Part shown: positions 1 through 7,967 of the stretch, piece by piece | Layout of the letters: each line of letters begins with the position of its first letter | Numbering within the stretch: the first letter of the stretch is position 1 | The notes under the pieces: model-generated | Told to the model about the DNA's origin: nothing | Seen by the model: only the letters and a program-made list of their open reading frames with translations | Database searches by the model: none | Program-made: the position numbers and the translations under genes | From: an uncultured Alphaproteobacteria bacterium | GTDB lineage: Bacteria; Pseudomonadota; Alphaproteobacteria; Micavibrionales; Micavibrionaceae | Reading direction: 5' to 3' | Length of the DNA: 21,858 nucleotides | Assembly: GCA_946481105.1 (NCBI GenBank) | Contig: CAMLMM010000032.1 | Span: 1 to 21,858 of the forward strand

Positions 1-76
1 TGGCGTCCCCTACGGGATTCGAACCCGTGTCGCCTCCGTGAAAGGGAGGTGTCCTGGGCCTCTAGACGAAGGGGAC
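1..76 (-). tRNA. tRNA-Glu (anticodon UUC)
   Basis: The minus strand folds into a complete 76-nt cloverleaf. The 7-bp acceptor stem pairs GTCCCCT with AGGGGAC. The anticodon stem is CCTCC/GGAGG around the loop CTTTCAC, giving anticodon TTC (plus-strand bases 40-42). The T arm is ACGGG-TTCGAAT-CCCGT. The 3' CCA is encoded (plus-strand bases 1-3, at the very edge of the window). It decodes GAA/GAG glutamate codons. It has its own promoter just upstream and is separated from the transporter gene by a terminator, so it is probably an independent unit. Confidence 0.97.
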
Positions 77-108
77 TTCCTGTAGAAATGGCCTGTTAGA
101 CAGGCGTT

Positions 109-138
109 CTTATACATTTATTCCCGGATTCATTTCAA
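109..138 (-). promoter_or_regulatory. Probable sigma-70 promoter of the tRNA-Glu gene
   Basis: Read on the minus strand, a TTGAAA -35 box (plus 133-138) is followed after 18 bp by a TATAAG -10 box (plus 109-114). Both are one or two bases from consensus. The -10 box lies about 33 bp before the mature tRNA 5' end. A perfect GCCTG/CAGGC hairpin (plus 91-105) sits in the transcribed leader. It is inferred from sequence only. Confidence 0.6.
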
Positions 139-143
139 GTGCT

Positions 144-185
144 TTTTTTAAAAAACAACAGGGCCCGGAAAATAATCCCGGGCCC
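144..185 (-). terminator. Rho-independent terminator of the MFS transporter gene
   Basis: On the minus strand a perfect 8-bp GC-only stem, GGGCCCGG/CCGGGCCC (plus 161-168 and 178-185), closes a 9-nt A/T-rich loop. It is followed by TGTTGTTTTTT (ending near plus 144). It starts 25 bases past the transporter stop codon and precedes the tRNA promoter, so it insulates the two units. Confidence 0.9.
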
Positions 186-210
186 CGCAGAAATCCTTAG
201 TTTTTATAGC

Positions 211-1836
211 CTATTCGTCGTGAGAATCCTTATGGAATAGTCCGCCACCGACGGTTTCCTTGAGGAAGAGTCCCCCAATAACCACCGTCATAAGGGCGAC
301 CACGATCGGATACCACAGGCCCTGGTAAATATTACCGGACGCAGCCACCATCGCAGTTGCCACCAGCGGCAGCATCCCACCGAACCAGCCATTGCCGATA
401 TGGTACGGGAGCGACATGGAGGTGTAACGGATGTTGGTCGGGAACATTTCAACCAGATACGCGGCGATTGGGCCATACACCATGGTCACATAGATGATCA
501 TGATGAACAGGATGGCAATCGTCATCGGATAGTTGATCTGTTCCTTATCGGCCTTTTCAGGATACCCGGTTTCTTTCAGGGCAGCCTTATAGGCGTCTGG
601 CTTGAATTCAGCGGCTGCATCGATCTCATCAATGACAGTATCGCCGATTTTCGTTTCAACCAGCTTCCCTTCAACAGGCGGCAGGACTTTGAAGTTCAGA
701 CCCGACTTGGTCAGGAGATCCTGCACCTTGTCGCACTTGCTGAACTTCGTGCCCGGCAGAACGAAAATGTGGAAACCACAATCCGTTCCGGCCACCGATA
801 TTTCGGTCTTCTTCTGGTACTCGCCCAGCGCCGGGTTCACGTTTTCAGCGAGCATGCCAAAGAGCGGAATATAAGTCAGCGCACCGAGCAGACATCCAAG
901 CAGGATAATCCGCAGGCGACCAAACTTATCCGACAGCGCGCCAAACACGATAAAGAACGGTGTCCCCAGCAGCAGCGCCGTACCAATCAGTATATAGGCG
1001 GTCAGATAATCCACTTTCATGCTGATCGTCAGGAAGAACAGTGCATAGAACTGCCCCGTATACCAGATAACACCCTGACCTGCAGTGGCACCCAGAAGAG
1101 CCAGCAGAACATATTTGTTATTCGGGTATTTCAGGAAGCTGTCACGCAGCGGTGACTTCGATGCCTTGCCTTCAGACTTGATCCGTTGGAAAGCCGGCGA
1201 TTCGTTCAGCTTCATGCGGATATACAGCGAGAAGAGCAGAAGGATGATCGATACCATGAACGGAATGCGCCAGCCCCATTCTTTGAAGGCGGCCTCATCC
1301 ATGTATACGCGGCAGAAACCGATAACCACCAGTGACATAAAGAAACCGATAGTCGCGGTTGTCTGAATCCAGCTGGTGGAATAACCACGTTTGCCTTCCG
1401 GCGCATGCTCGGCCACATAGGTCGCGGCACCACCATATTCACCACCGAGCGCCAGGCCCTGCAGCAAACGCAATGTCACCAGAATAACCGGAGCGGCCCA
1501 GCCGATTGTTTCGAATGTCGGGAGGAAACCAACCGCAGCGGTCGCAATACCCATCACAAGAATAGTGACGAGGAAAGTGTATTTCCGCCCCAGCATGTCG
1601 CCAAGACGCCCAAACACCAGCGCCCCGAACGGACGGACGATAAAACCGGCCGCATAGGTCGCAAAAGCGGACAGCAGGGCCGCCGTGTCATTTCCCTTCG
1701 GGAAGAACAGGGCCGCGAAGAATGGCGCCAATGTCGCATAAAGATAAAAGTCATACCATTCGAATACAGTACCCAAGGATGAGGCGAAAATGACTTTTCT
1801 CTCTTCCTTACGGGTTACGACGGCAGTAGATTCCAT
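211..1836 (-). CDS. MFS transporter, metabolite:H+ symporter (MHS) type
   Basis: This 541-residue inner-membrane protein looks like a proton-coupled importer of the ProP/KgtP/ShiA group (organic acids, osmolytes or related solutes). The substrate cannot be read from sequence. Residues 76-86 (GRLGDMLGRKY) form the MFS loop 2-3 signature, and RLLQGLALGGEYGGA at 123-137 is the typical MHS helix-4 motif. Hydrophobic segments cover residues 15-325 and 437-527. Between them, about residues 331-437, lies a long polar loop with two cysteines (353 and 368), probably periplasmic. Comparable loops are, to my recollection, found in a subgroup of this family. The start is supported by GGGGGA about 7 nt upstream. 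The gene has its own terminator and is probably transcribed alone. Confidence 0.9.
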   Translation of the reverse strand: MESTAVVTRKEERKVIFASSLGTVFEWYDFYLYATLAPFFAALFFPKGNDTAALLSAFATYAAGFIVRPFGALVFGRLGDMLGRKYTFLVTILVMGIATAAVGFLPTFETIGWAAPVILVTLRLLQGLALGGEYGGAATYVAEHAPEGKRGYSTSWIQTTATIGFFMSLVVIGFCRVYMDEAAFKEWGWRIPFMVSIILLLFSLYIRMKLNESPAFQRIKSEGKASKSPLRDSFLKYPNNKYVLLALLGATAGQGVIWYTGQFYALFFLTISMKVDYLTAYILIGTALLLGTPFFIVFGALSDKFGRLRIILLGCLLGALTYIPLFGMLAENVNPALGEYQKKTEISVAGTDCGFHIFVLPGTKFSKCDKVQDLLTKSGLNFKVLPPVEGKLVETKIGDTVIDEIDAAAEFKPDAYKAALKETGYPEKADKEQINYPMTIAILFIMIIYVTMVYGPIAAYLVEMFPTNIRYTSMSLPYHIGNGWFGGMLPLVATAMVAASGNIYQGLWYPIVVALMTVVIGGLFLKETVGGGLFHKDSHDE

Positions 1837-1968
1837 AATCTGTCCCCCAGATGTAAGATGTGAGTAAATAATATAAAATTGTATGATTAATGGTTATAAA
1901 CTTCTATACGCAGTGCAGCAAAAACGCAGCGTTTCATTTCAAATTTTATCTATTATTACAGTATGATA

Positions 1969-3768
1969 CTAAATTGAAGCACTGGCGTCATCGATATGGA
2001 ATTCAATATTATCGACGCCATTCCAGTGATTGATTTTAAACTGCCCCAGTAAATGCACCAGCCCGCCCTTGGCAGAGGAAAGCAGCAAATCACCCAGCGG
2101 GGTGCCGACCGAGCGAAAGGCCACCGCTTTCATGCGCCCGCCACTGACAGAATCGGTCAATGTCACCCGTACATGGCTGTCGCCGACGATATCGGCCATG
2201 ACGATACGTATATGTGACAGGGCAAAACGCGGTTCCGGGTTTTCCTGTCCAAACGGCCCGACATTATCCTGCAGCAACTTCACAAAATCCGGCCTGATGC
2301 CGTTGAGCGTCGTGACACCGTCCACCAGTTCTTCACTTACAAATTCAGCGTTACCGGTAATGCGTTGCGCTTCATGGATAAAAAATTCATCAAGCGCGGC
2401 CACCTGATCCGGCAGGACGGTAAATCCGGCCGCCATCGCATGCCCACCACCCTTCAGCACCAGTCCTGCTTCCTTCGCCGCCATAAACAGCGCCGCCATA
2501 TTAAATCCCGGTACGGAACGGCCAGAACCGCGGCCTTCCAACTGCCCCGACATACCCGGCGCAAACGCGATACAACAGGCGGGCTTGCCGTAGCGTTCCT
2601 TGATCTGTCCGGCGACAAGACCATTCAAGCCCACATGCCAGGATTCATCGGCCACCATAATCAGCGGACGTTCATGCAAACCGTTATCTTCGATCATCTG
2701 CACGGCTTCGCGCATCATGTCAGCCTGAATATTTTTACGTTTGGCGTTGCAGTCATTCAGCAACCACGCCAGATTTTTAGCTTCTTCCGGATCACTGCAC
2801 GACAGGAGTTTCGCGCCCAGATCAGCCTGATGCACACGCGACCCGGCATTGATGCGCGGCCCCAACACAAACCCGGCATCCATGGGCGTCGGTGGTTTCT
2901 TCAGACCGCCAACCTCGCACAAAGCCTTTAATCCGACATTCCGGTGCTGGGCCATCTGCTGGAACCCCGCACGCACCAGCAGGCGGTTCGGTCCCGTCAG
3001 TGGCACCATGTCGCAGACGGTACCCAGCGCCACGAGGTCCAGCCAGTCCTTAAGCGGAGCCTCGACCATATTCCGTGCGGTAAAATACCCGCGTTCACGC
3101 AATATCTTGTTCACCGCCACACAGGCCAGAAACGTGACACCGACGGCGGCCAGCATACCCAGGCCGCTCACGTCATCGCGGCGCTTCGGATTGATAATCC
3201 AGTTGGCAACCGGCAGGCCTTCGGCCTGTTCATGGTGATCGAAGATGCAGATATCGAGACCGATATTGCGGCCATGCTCGATGACGTCAAATGCCGTTGT
3301 GCCGCAGTCGGCCATCAGCACGATATCGACTCCCTGTGCCTTCAATGTATCAAGCGCCTTGCCATTCGGGCCGTAGCCTTCGGTCATCCGGTCGGGGATA
3401 TAAAGCGGAATATCAATACCCAGATGAGCGAAGAATTTTTTCAGCACGGCCGCCGATGTCGACCCGTCCACATCGAAGTCGCAAAACGCGGCAATTTTTT
3501 TACCGGCCATAATGGCATCCGCCAGCCAGTTGGCAAACGCGTGCATATCGGCCAGCGTCATAGGGTCCGGAAAATCACGCGCGAGGCGCGGAAATAAAAA
3601 TGAATCCACCTTGTCCGGCTCGACCTTGCGGGCAACCAGCAACCGCGCCACGATTTCCGGTACGGCAAAATCAGTCATCATCCGCATAACCGAGTCATTA
3701 TTGACATCGGCGAACACCCAGCGGGCATCCATCACGGAACGGTCAACTTTCAAAACATTGGTGATCAT
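1969..3768 (-). CDS. recJ: Single-stranded-DNA-specific 5'-3' exonuclease RecJ
   Basis: RecJ degrades single-stranded DNA 5' to 3' in recombination, base-excision and mismatch repair. The 599-residue length fits the family. The DHH-superfamily metal motifs are visible: D97-F-D-V-D101-G (motif I), D154 in MADCGTT, and D177-H-H (motif III). The DHHA1 domain carries KGGGHAMAAG at 439-448. The C-terminal OB-fold region carries GPFGQENPEPRF at 504-515. All catalytic residues appear intact. The gene follows hom by 38 bp on the same strand, so co-transcription is likely. No strong Shine-Dalgarno sequence precedes the ATG at 3768, consistent with readthrough or coupling from hom, and the exact start is less certain than the identity. 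Confidence 0.95.
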   Translation of the reverse strand: MITNVLKVDRSVMDARWVFADVNNDSVMRMMTDFAVPEIVARLLVARKVEPDKVDSFLFPRLARDFPDPMTLADMHAFANWLADAIMAGKKIAAFCDFDVDGSTSAAVLKKFFAHLGIDIPLYIPDRMTEGYGPNGKALDTLKAQGVDIVLMADCGTTAFDVIEHGRNIGLDICIFDHHEQAEGLPVANWIINPKRRDDVSGLGMLAAVGVTFLACVAVNKILRERGYFTARNMVEAPLKDWLDLVALGTVCDMVPLTGPNRLLVRAGFQQMAQHRNVGLKALCEVGGLKKPPTPMDAGFVLGPRINAGSRVHQADLGAKLLSCSDPEEAKNLAWLLNDCNAKRKNIQADMMREAVQMIEDNGLHERPLIMVADESWHVGLNGLVAGQIKERYGKPACCIAFAPGMSGQLEGRGSGRSVPGFNMAALFMAAKEAGLVLKGGGHAMAAGFTVLPDQVAALDEFFIHEAQRITGNAEFVSEELVDGVTTLNGIRPDFVKLLQDNVGPFGQENPEPRFALSHIRIVMADIVGDSHVRVTLTDSVSGGRMKAVAFRSVGTPLGDLLLSSAKGGLVHLLGQFKINHWNGVDNIEFHIDDASASI

Positions 3769-3780
3769 GCCCGCAGATTA

Positions 3781-3816
3781 GGCAATTTGGACGATTCCCG
3801 CAATTTTTAAATTGCC
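3781..3816 (-). repeat. A/T-rich overlapping inverted repeats at the hom/recJ junction
   Basis: Arm GGCAATTT (3781-3788) is the exact complement of AAATTGCC (3809-3816). A second arm GCAATTT (3800-3806) also pairs with AAATTGC (3809-3815) across 2 nt. The two pairings are mutually exclusive. They span the hom stop codon and the gap before recJ. The stems are A/T-rich and no T-run follows, so a terminator is not supported. Confidence 0.3.
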
Positions 3817-5108
3817 AACAAGGGCATTATGAGTGGCTCAGCCACAACCGCAGGCAATACGCCGATTTTAGCCGCAGCTTCCCGTACCGCCCAGCCAGCC
3901 GTTTCATGGGTAAATATCACAACACTGACCGGCTGGTCTGGCGAGCGTCCCCGCTGAATCAGGCTTTCGATGGAAATGTTATAGTCCCGCAGTATCGGCG
4001 CAATATCGGCAATAACGCCCGGCTGGTCGCGCACCACAACCCGCAGATAAAATTCACCCTTCCAGTCATTAAAGCCGGCGACCGGATTTGAAGATAATTT
4101 ATCGGCTTGTTGACCAAAAACCGGAATCATATTCCCATTACGCGCGACATCAACCAGATCGGCAACAACCGCGGATGCGGTTGGATCTGCGCCCGCACCA
4201 CGCCCGGCGATAAAACTCGGTCCGGCATAATTACTGGTTGTCTGGATACCGTTGAGTACGCCACCAACATGGGCGAGCGGGGATGATTTCGGCACGAGGG
4301 ATGGTGATACCATCTGCAGCACCTGCCCGTCATCAAGACGGCAGGCCTGCCCCACTAATTTAATGCGGTAATCAAATTCGCGCGCAATCGCAATATCATC
4401 GGCGATAATGCTTTCGATGCCTGCGACTGGCAAATTCGCGATATCCGGGCGGCAACCAAATGCCAGCGCAGTGAGCAAAACGAGTTTATGCCCGCTATCC
4501 CCTCCTCCCACATCAAGCGTCGGATCGGCTTCGGCATAGCCCAGTTTCTGGGCATCACGCAGGACATCGGCAAACCCCTGTCCGGTGTTTTCCATCGTGG
4601 TGAGTATATAATTGCAGGTCCCGTTCAGGATACCATAGAGGCCCTGTACGTTATTCGCCGCCAGACCTTCGCGCAGCATCTTGATAATCGGGATACCGCC
4701 TGCCACTGCGGCTTCATAAAGTAACGGGACGTTATTCTTTTCAGCGAGTTGGGCCAGTTCCAGTCCATGGTGTGCGAGTAACGCTTTATTCGCCGTGACA
4801 ACCGGCTTTTTATGTTCAAGCGCGGCACGGACCAACCCCAGTGCGGGGTCACCGTCACCGCCCATCACCTCGACTACCACATCCACATTGGGATGCGTGG
4901 CCAGATCATGCGGGTTATCCACCCATACGCAGTCACCAATATCGACATCACGTTTCTTACCTTTGGACCGCGCAGAAACGGCCATGATATCCAGGTACAC
5001 GCCTGTCTTTTGAAACAGGGATTCACGCTGATCACGCAGGATACGGGCAACGCCGGCACCCACCGTCCCTAAACCAGCCAGACCGATGCGGATTTTTTTC
5101 ATGGCCAT
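3807..5108 (-). CDS. hom: Homoserine dehydrogenase
   Basis: The enzyme reduces aspartate semialdehyde to homoserine with NAD(P)H in the threonine/methionine/isoleucine pathway, in the cytosol. The 433-residue protein has the monofunctional layout. The N-terminal nucleotide-binding loop is GLAGLGTVGAGV (9-20). The substrate domain has VVTANKAL with K108, LNGTCNYIL (161-169) and DVGGGDSGHK (199-208), with D204 and K208 at the expected catalytic positions. A C-terminal ACT domain (about 353-425) suggests feedback control, in this family usually by threonine. ATGs at 5108 and 5102 are both possible starts; the first is 5 bp from the upstream stop. In many alphaproteobacteria hom and recJ are separated by glpX, which is absent here. 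Confidence 0.95.
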   Translation of the reverse strand: MAMKKIRIGLAGLGTVGAGVARILRDQRESLFQKTGVYLDIMAVSARSKGKKRDVDIGDCVWVDNPHDLATHPNVDVVVEVMGGDGDPALGLVRAALEHKKPVVTANKALLAHHGLELAQLAEKNNVPLLYEAAVAGGIPIIKMLREGLAANNVQGLYGILNGTCNYILTTMENTGQGFADVLRDAQKLGYAEADPTLDVGGGDSGHKLVLLTALAFGCRPDIANLPVAGIESIIADDIAIAREFDYRIKLVGQACRLDDGQVLQMVSPSLVPKSSPLAHVGGVLNGIQTTSNYAGPSFIAGRGAGADPTASAVVADLVDVARNGNMIPVFGQQADKLSSNPVAGFNDWKGEFYLRVVVRDQPGVIADIAPILRDYNISIESLIQRGRSPDQPVSVVIFTHETAGWAVREAAAKIGVLPAVVAEPLIMPLLAI

Positions 5109-5113
5109 GACGA

Positions 5114-5506
5114 TCAGTCTTTCAGTGGAACAGGATCAATCAACGGCATAGGGTCCAGCAACGGCATCTCGGGTGCGGGCGACCGTGTCACCAGCGAATA
5201 CACACGGACCGATTTATCGCGCACCACCACGCCCCGGCTCAGCGGTATCGTATCCGGCTTTGGCATCACGGCATGGCCGGGTGGCAATACGCGGAACGCC
5301 GTCACCCAGGGATCATAAATATCCACGCTGTTATGAGAGATGCTCCGACCCAGTTGAAGAAGACTGATATTCCCATCATCTGTCATATAGGGTTCCGGCA
5401 GTGGCGTTGGTTCAGAATACGAAGTTTGAATGGGCTTTGTCGGCGCGCAGGCTGTCCCCGCGCAGGTGACCAGCAACAAAAATGACAGACGGACACAATA
5501 TGACAT
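5114..5506 (-). CDS. Small proline-rich putative lipoprotein, function unknown
   Basis: This 130-residue protein is not recognised as a named family. The N-terminus (SYCVRLSFLLLVTCAGTAC) is a short basic/hydrophobic leader ending at C20, so it may be a lipoprotein. The lipobox GTAC is imperfect at -3, and C15 is a weaker alternative. The mature part has no obvious catalytic motif. The last 20 residues are a degenerate P-L-(L/I)-D-P-(M/V) repeat. A longer reading frame extends upstream, but the ATG at 5506 has GAGG 6 nt before it and begins the signal sequence, so I chose it. Its stop is 5 bp from hom, suggesting one transcript of lipoprotein, hom and recJ. It diverges from phaC. Confidence 0.6.
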   Translation of the reverse strand: MSYCVRLSFLLLVTCAGTACAPTKPIQTSYSEPTPLPEPYMTDDGNISLLQLGRSISHNSVDIYDPWVTAFRVLPPGHAVMPKPDTIPLSRGVVVRDKSVRVYSLVTRSPAPEMPLLDPMPLIDPVPLKD

Positions 5507-5522
5507 AAGACACCTCAACCAC

Positions 5523-5544
5523 TTGATTCTCAATCGTGAATCAA
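5523..5544. promoter_or_regulatory. Inverted repeat in the lipoprotein/phaC divergent intergenic region
   Basis: TTGATTC (5523-5529) and GAATCAA (5538-5544) form a perfect 7-bp inverted repeat with an 8-nt spacer. It lies 16 bp upstream of the lipoprotein start and 87 bp upstream of phaC. The size and spacing suit a dimeric repressor operator. No regulator gene is adjacent, so the role is inferred. Confidence 0.35.
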
Positions 5545-5631
5545 AGGCTGCGGCAACGCAAGGCATTAAAGTTGATTTTCCCGGCAAACTGGGGCAGAAA
5601 ACAAGGGAAAACAGCTTGTAAAGAATCCCCC

Positions 5632-7452
5632 ATGGCCCGAACAGAAAAACAGACCACATCTCCTGCCCTCGAAAATTTTGATCCATTTGCTTTCTCACAG
5701 CAAATGTCAGCCATTCTGGAACGTATGCGTCCTGTTCTGTCGCGTTATATGCACAGACACGATGGTCAGGAAACCAATATGCATAGTTTCAACCCTGCCC
5801 AGTTTCAGCAACTAATTGCCGATTACTGGCAATCTGCGCTTCGTAATCCTCAGAAACTGATGGATATCAATCTTGAATATATGCAGAATATGGCCTTGCT
5901 ATGGCAGGAAACCACACGCAAATTTCTCGGCGAAGAAAGTCATGCGGTTGCGCCAGCCGAAAAATCCGACCGCCGTTTTCGTGACCCGTTATGGCGGGAT
6001 AGTTTTGCCTTTGATTTTATCCGCCAATCTTACCTTCTCACATCTGACTGGTTACAGAAGGCCGTGCGTAATGCCGATGGACTGGACCAGAAAGAGCGCG
6101 ACCGGCTGGATTTTTACACCCGCCAGTTTGTCGACGCGCTCGCCCCGTCGAATTTTGCTATGACCAACCCGGAAGTATTGCGTGAGACATTGAACACCAA
6201 TGGCCAGAACCTGTTGCGCGGGCTGGAAAACCTGGTGGAAGATCTGGAGCGCGGCGAAGGCGAGCTGGAGATCAGCAAGACCAGCTATGAGTCATTTGAG
6301 ATAGGTAAGAATCTGGCGACAACTTCCGGCGGCGTCATATTTGAAAATGACCTGATGCAGTTGATACAATACGAACCAAGCACCAAGAATGTTTATAAAA
6401 CGCCGTTGCTGATTGTGCCACCCTGGATTAATAAATACTATATTCTCGACTTACGTCCCGAAAATTCATTTATCAAATGGGCCGTCGATCAGGGACATAC
6501 GGTATTCGTCATGTCCTGGGTGAACCCCGACAAAAAGCTGGCCCGCAAGACATTTGAAAGCTACATGACCGAAGGCCTGCTGACCGCGCTTGATGTCGTC
6601 ACGAAAATTACTGGCGAGAAACATGCCAATGTCGTCGGTTACTGTATTGGTGGCACGCTACTGGCCACGACACTGGCCTATATGGCCGCGAAGAAAATGG
6701 ACAAGAAAATAGCATCGGCGACATTCCTGACCACGCTGATTGATTTCAGTCACTCAGGCGACCTTTCTCTGTTTACCGACGATACACATCTAAAGCTCAT
6801 CGATGAAAAGATGGAAAAGGCCGGGGTACTGGAAGGAGCCGATCTGCGTCAGACGTTCAGTTTATTACGCGCCAACGACCTTATCTGGTCCTTCGTCGTC
6901 AATAATTACATGCTGGGCAAAGAACCGTTTCCATTCGATTTGCTTTACTGGAACGACGACTCTACCAATATGCCAGCGGCGATGCACAGTTTCTATTTGC
7001 GCAATATGTACCGCGACAATCTGCTCTGCCGTCCTGATGGCATCAAGTTCGGCGATACCGGGCTGGATGTACGTGATATCAAAGTGCCATCCTATTTCAT
7101 TTCCACCAAGGAAGATCACATCGCCCCGTGGAAATCAACCTATGACGGGATGCTCCTGCTCGGTGGGAAAAAGACATTTGTCCTGTCGGCCTCCGGTCAT
7201 GTCGCCGGGGTTATCAATCCGCCCACCGCGAATAAATACCATTACTGGGTGAACCCGGATATTGATGACCGCGAATACCCGGACGAATGGCTGGCCAAGG
7301 CCGAACAGAAACCGGGATCATGGTGGACACACTGGGCCGACTGGGTCAAAGCGACATCGGGAGCAAAAACCCCCGCACGCGCTGTGGGCAATAGCAAATA
7401 CAAAGTGATTGAACCCGCACCGGGCCGCTATGTGAAGAAGAAAGCCGCTTAG
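5632..7452 (+). CDS. phaC: Class I poly(3-hydroxyalkanoate) synthase
   Basis: PhaC polymerises (R)-3-hydroxyacyl-CoA into PHA storage granules. The 606-residue length fits class I synthases. The N-terminal PhaC_N domain (about 115-285) precedes an alpha/beta-hydrolase fold. The lipase-like box is GYCIGGT with nucleophile C338. The catalytic aspartate is D495 (STKEDHIAPW) and the general-base histidine is H523 (SASGHVAGVINPP), so the triad is complete. The frame is open upstream to 5536, but the ATG at 5632 begins the usual short class I N-terminus. Its Shine-Dalgarno sequence is weak. The stop codon overlaps the stop of the convergent gene. No phasin, depolymerase or phaR gene is next to it. 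The fadA/fadN unit 4 kb away could influence its substrate supply. Confidence 0.96.
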   Translation: MARTEKQTTSPALENFDPFAFSQQMSAILERMRPVLSRYMHRHDGQETNMHSFNPAQFQQLIADYWQSALRNPQKLMDINLEYMQNMALLWQETTRKFLGEESHAVAPAEKSDRRFRDPLWRDSFAFDFIRQSYLLTSDWLQKAVRNADGLDQKERDRLDFYTRQFVDALAPSNFAMTNPEVLRETLNTNGQNLLRGLENLVEDLERGEGELEISKTSYESFEIGKNLATTSGGVIFENDLMQLIQYEPSTKNVYKTPLLIVPPWINKYYILDLRPENSFIKWAVDQGHTVFVMSWVNPDKKLARKTFESYMTEGLLTALDVVTKITGEKHANVVGYCIGGTLLATTLAYMAAKKMDKKIASATFLTTLIDFSHSGDLSLFTDDTHLKLIDEKMEKAGVLEGADLRQTFSLLRANDLIWSFVVNNYMLGKEPFPFDLLYWNDDSTNMPAAMHSFYLRNMYRDNLLCRPDGIKFGDTGLDVRDIKVPSYFISTKEDHIAPWKSTYDGMLLLGGKKTFVLSASGHVAGVINPPTANKYHYWVNPDIDDREYPDEWLAKAEQKPGSWWTHWADWVKATSGAKTPARAVGNSKYKVIEPAPGRYVKKKAA

Positions 7453-7967
7453 ACTTTCTCGGCTTTATATTCTTGTGCTAGCGCGGCATAACGGTCGGCG
7501 GAGATTTGCAGGTATTCAATTTCCTGTGGCGTCATATCGCGCATATACCGCGCCGGGCGACCACCCCATAATTGATGCTTGGGAATAATCTTGCGCGGTG
7601 ACACCAGTGACCCAGCCGCCACCATCGCTTCATCTTCAACCAAGGCTTCATCCATCACGATGGCGCCCATGCCGACAAAGGCACGGTTACCGATATTGCA
7701 GGCATGGAGTAAGGCCATATGGCCCACCGTCACATCGTCACCGATATACGTGCCCTGCACGCCGAGCGAGGTATGAATAACCGTGCCGTCCTGAATATTT
7801 GTCCGCGCCCCGATTTTAATGTCGTTGACGTCGCCACGCAGAACGGCCCCGTACCAGATGCCGGTGCCGGGGCCGATAGTTACATCGCCGATTAAGGTCG
7901 CATTTTCTGCGATAAACGCCGATGTGTCGATTTTTGGGGTAATTCCACGGTAAGGTCTAAGCAGCAC
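7449..7967 (-). CDS. Gamma-carbonic anhydrase family protein (hexapeptide-repeat)
   Basis: This 172-residue left-handed beta-helix protein belongs to the gamma-CA/YrdA/PaaY group. Hexapeptide repeats run from about 20 to 130. The three metal-ligand histidines of the family are present at H65 (GTVIHTS), H83 and H88 (VGHMALLHAC), with R44, D46 and Q59 around the predicted site. This supports a metal-binding trimer. Actual carbonic-anhydrase activity is uncertain in this branch; thioesterase-like or unknown roles are alternatives. Translation starts at GTG (7967), 11 bp inside the end of the upstream ligase gene, which implies translational coupling. The TAA stop overlaps the phaC TAG on the other strand, leaving no room for a terminator between them. 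Confidence 0.9.
   Translation of the reverse strand: MLLRPYRGITPKIDTSAFIAENATLIGDVTIGPGTGIWYGAVLRGDVNDIKIGARTNIQDGTVIHTSLGVQGTYIGDDVTVGHMALLHACNIGNRAFVGMGAIVMDEALVEDEAMVAAGSLVSPRKIIPKHQLWGGRPARYMRDMTPQEIEYLQISADRYAALAQEYKAEKV

Noticed and set aside
400..1155. A 251-codon plus-strand reading frame opposite the transporter.
   Set aside because: It is rich in Arg, Gln and His with no domain-like pattern, and the minus-strand transporter explains the region.
2365..3597. Long plus-strand reading frames opposite recJ.
   Set aside because: They are antisense to a gene with all catalytic motifs intact, have no plausible ribosome-binding site, and show no recognisable domain.
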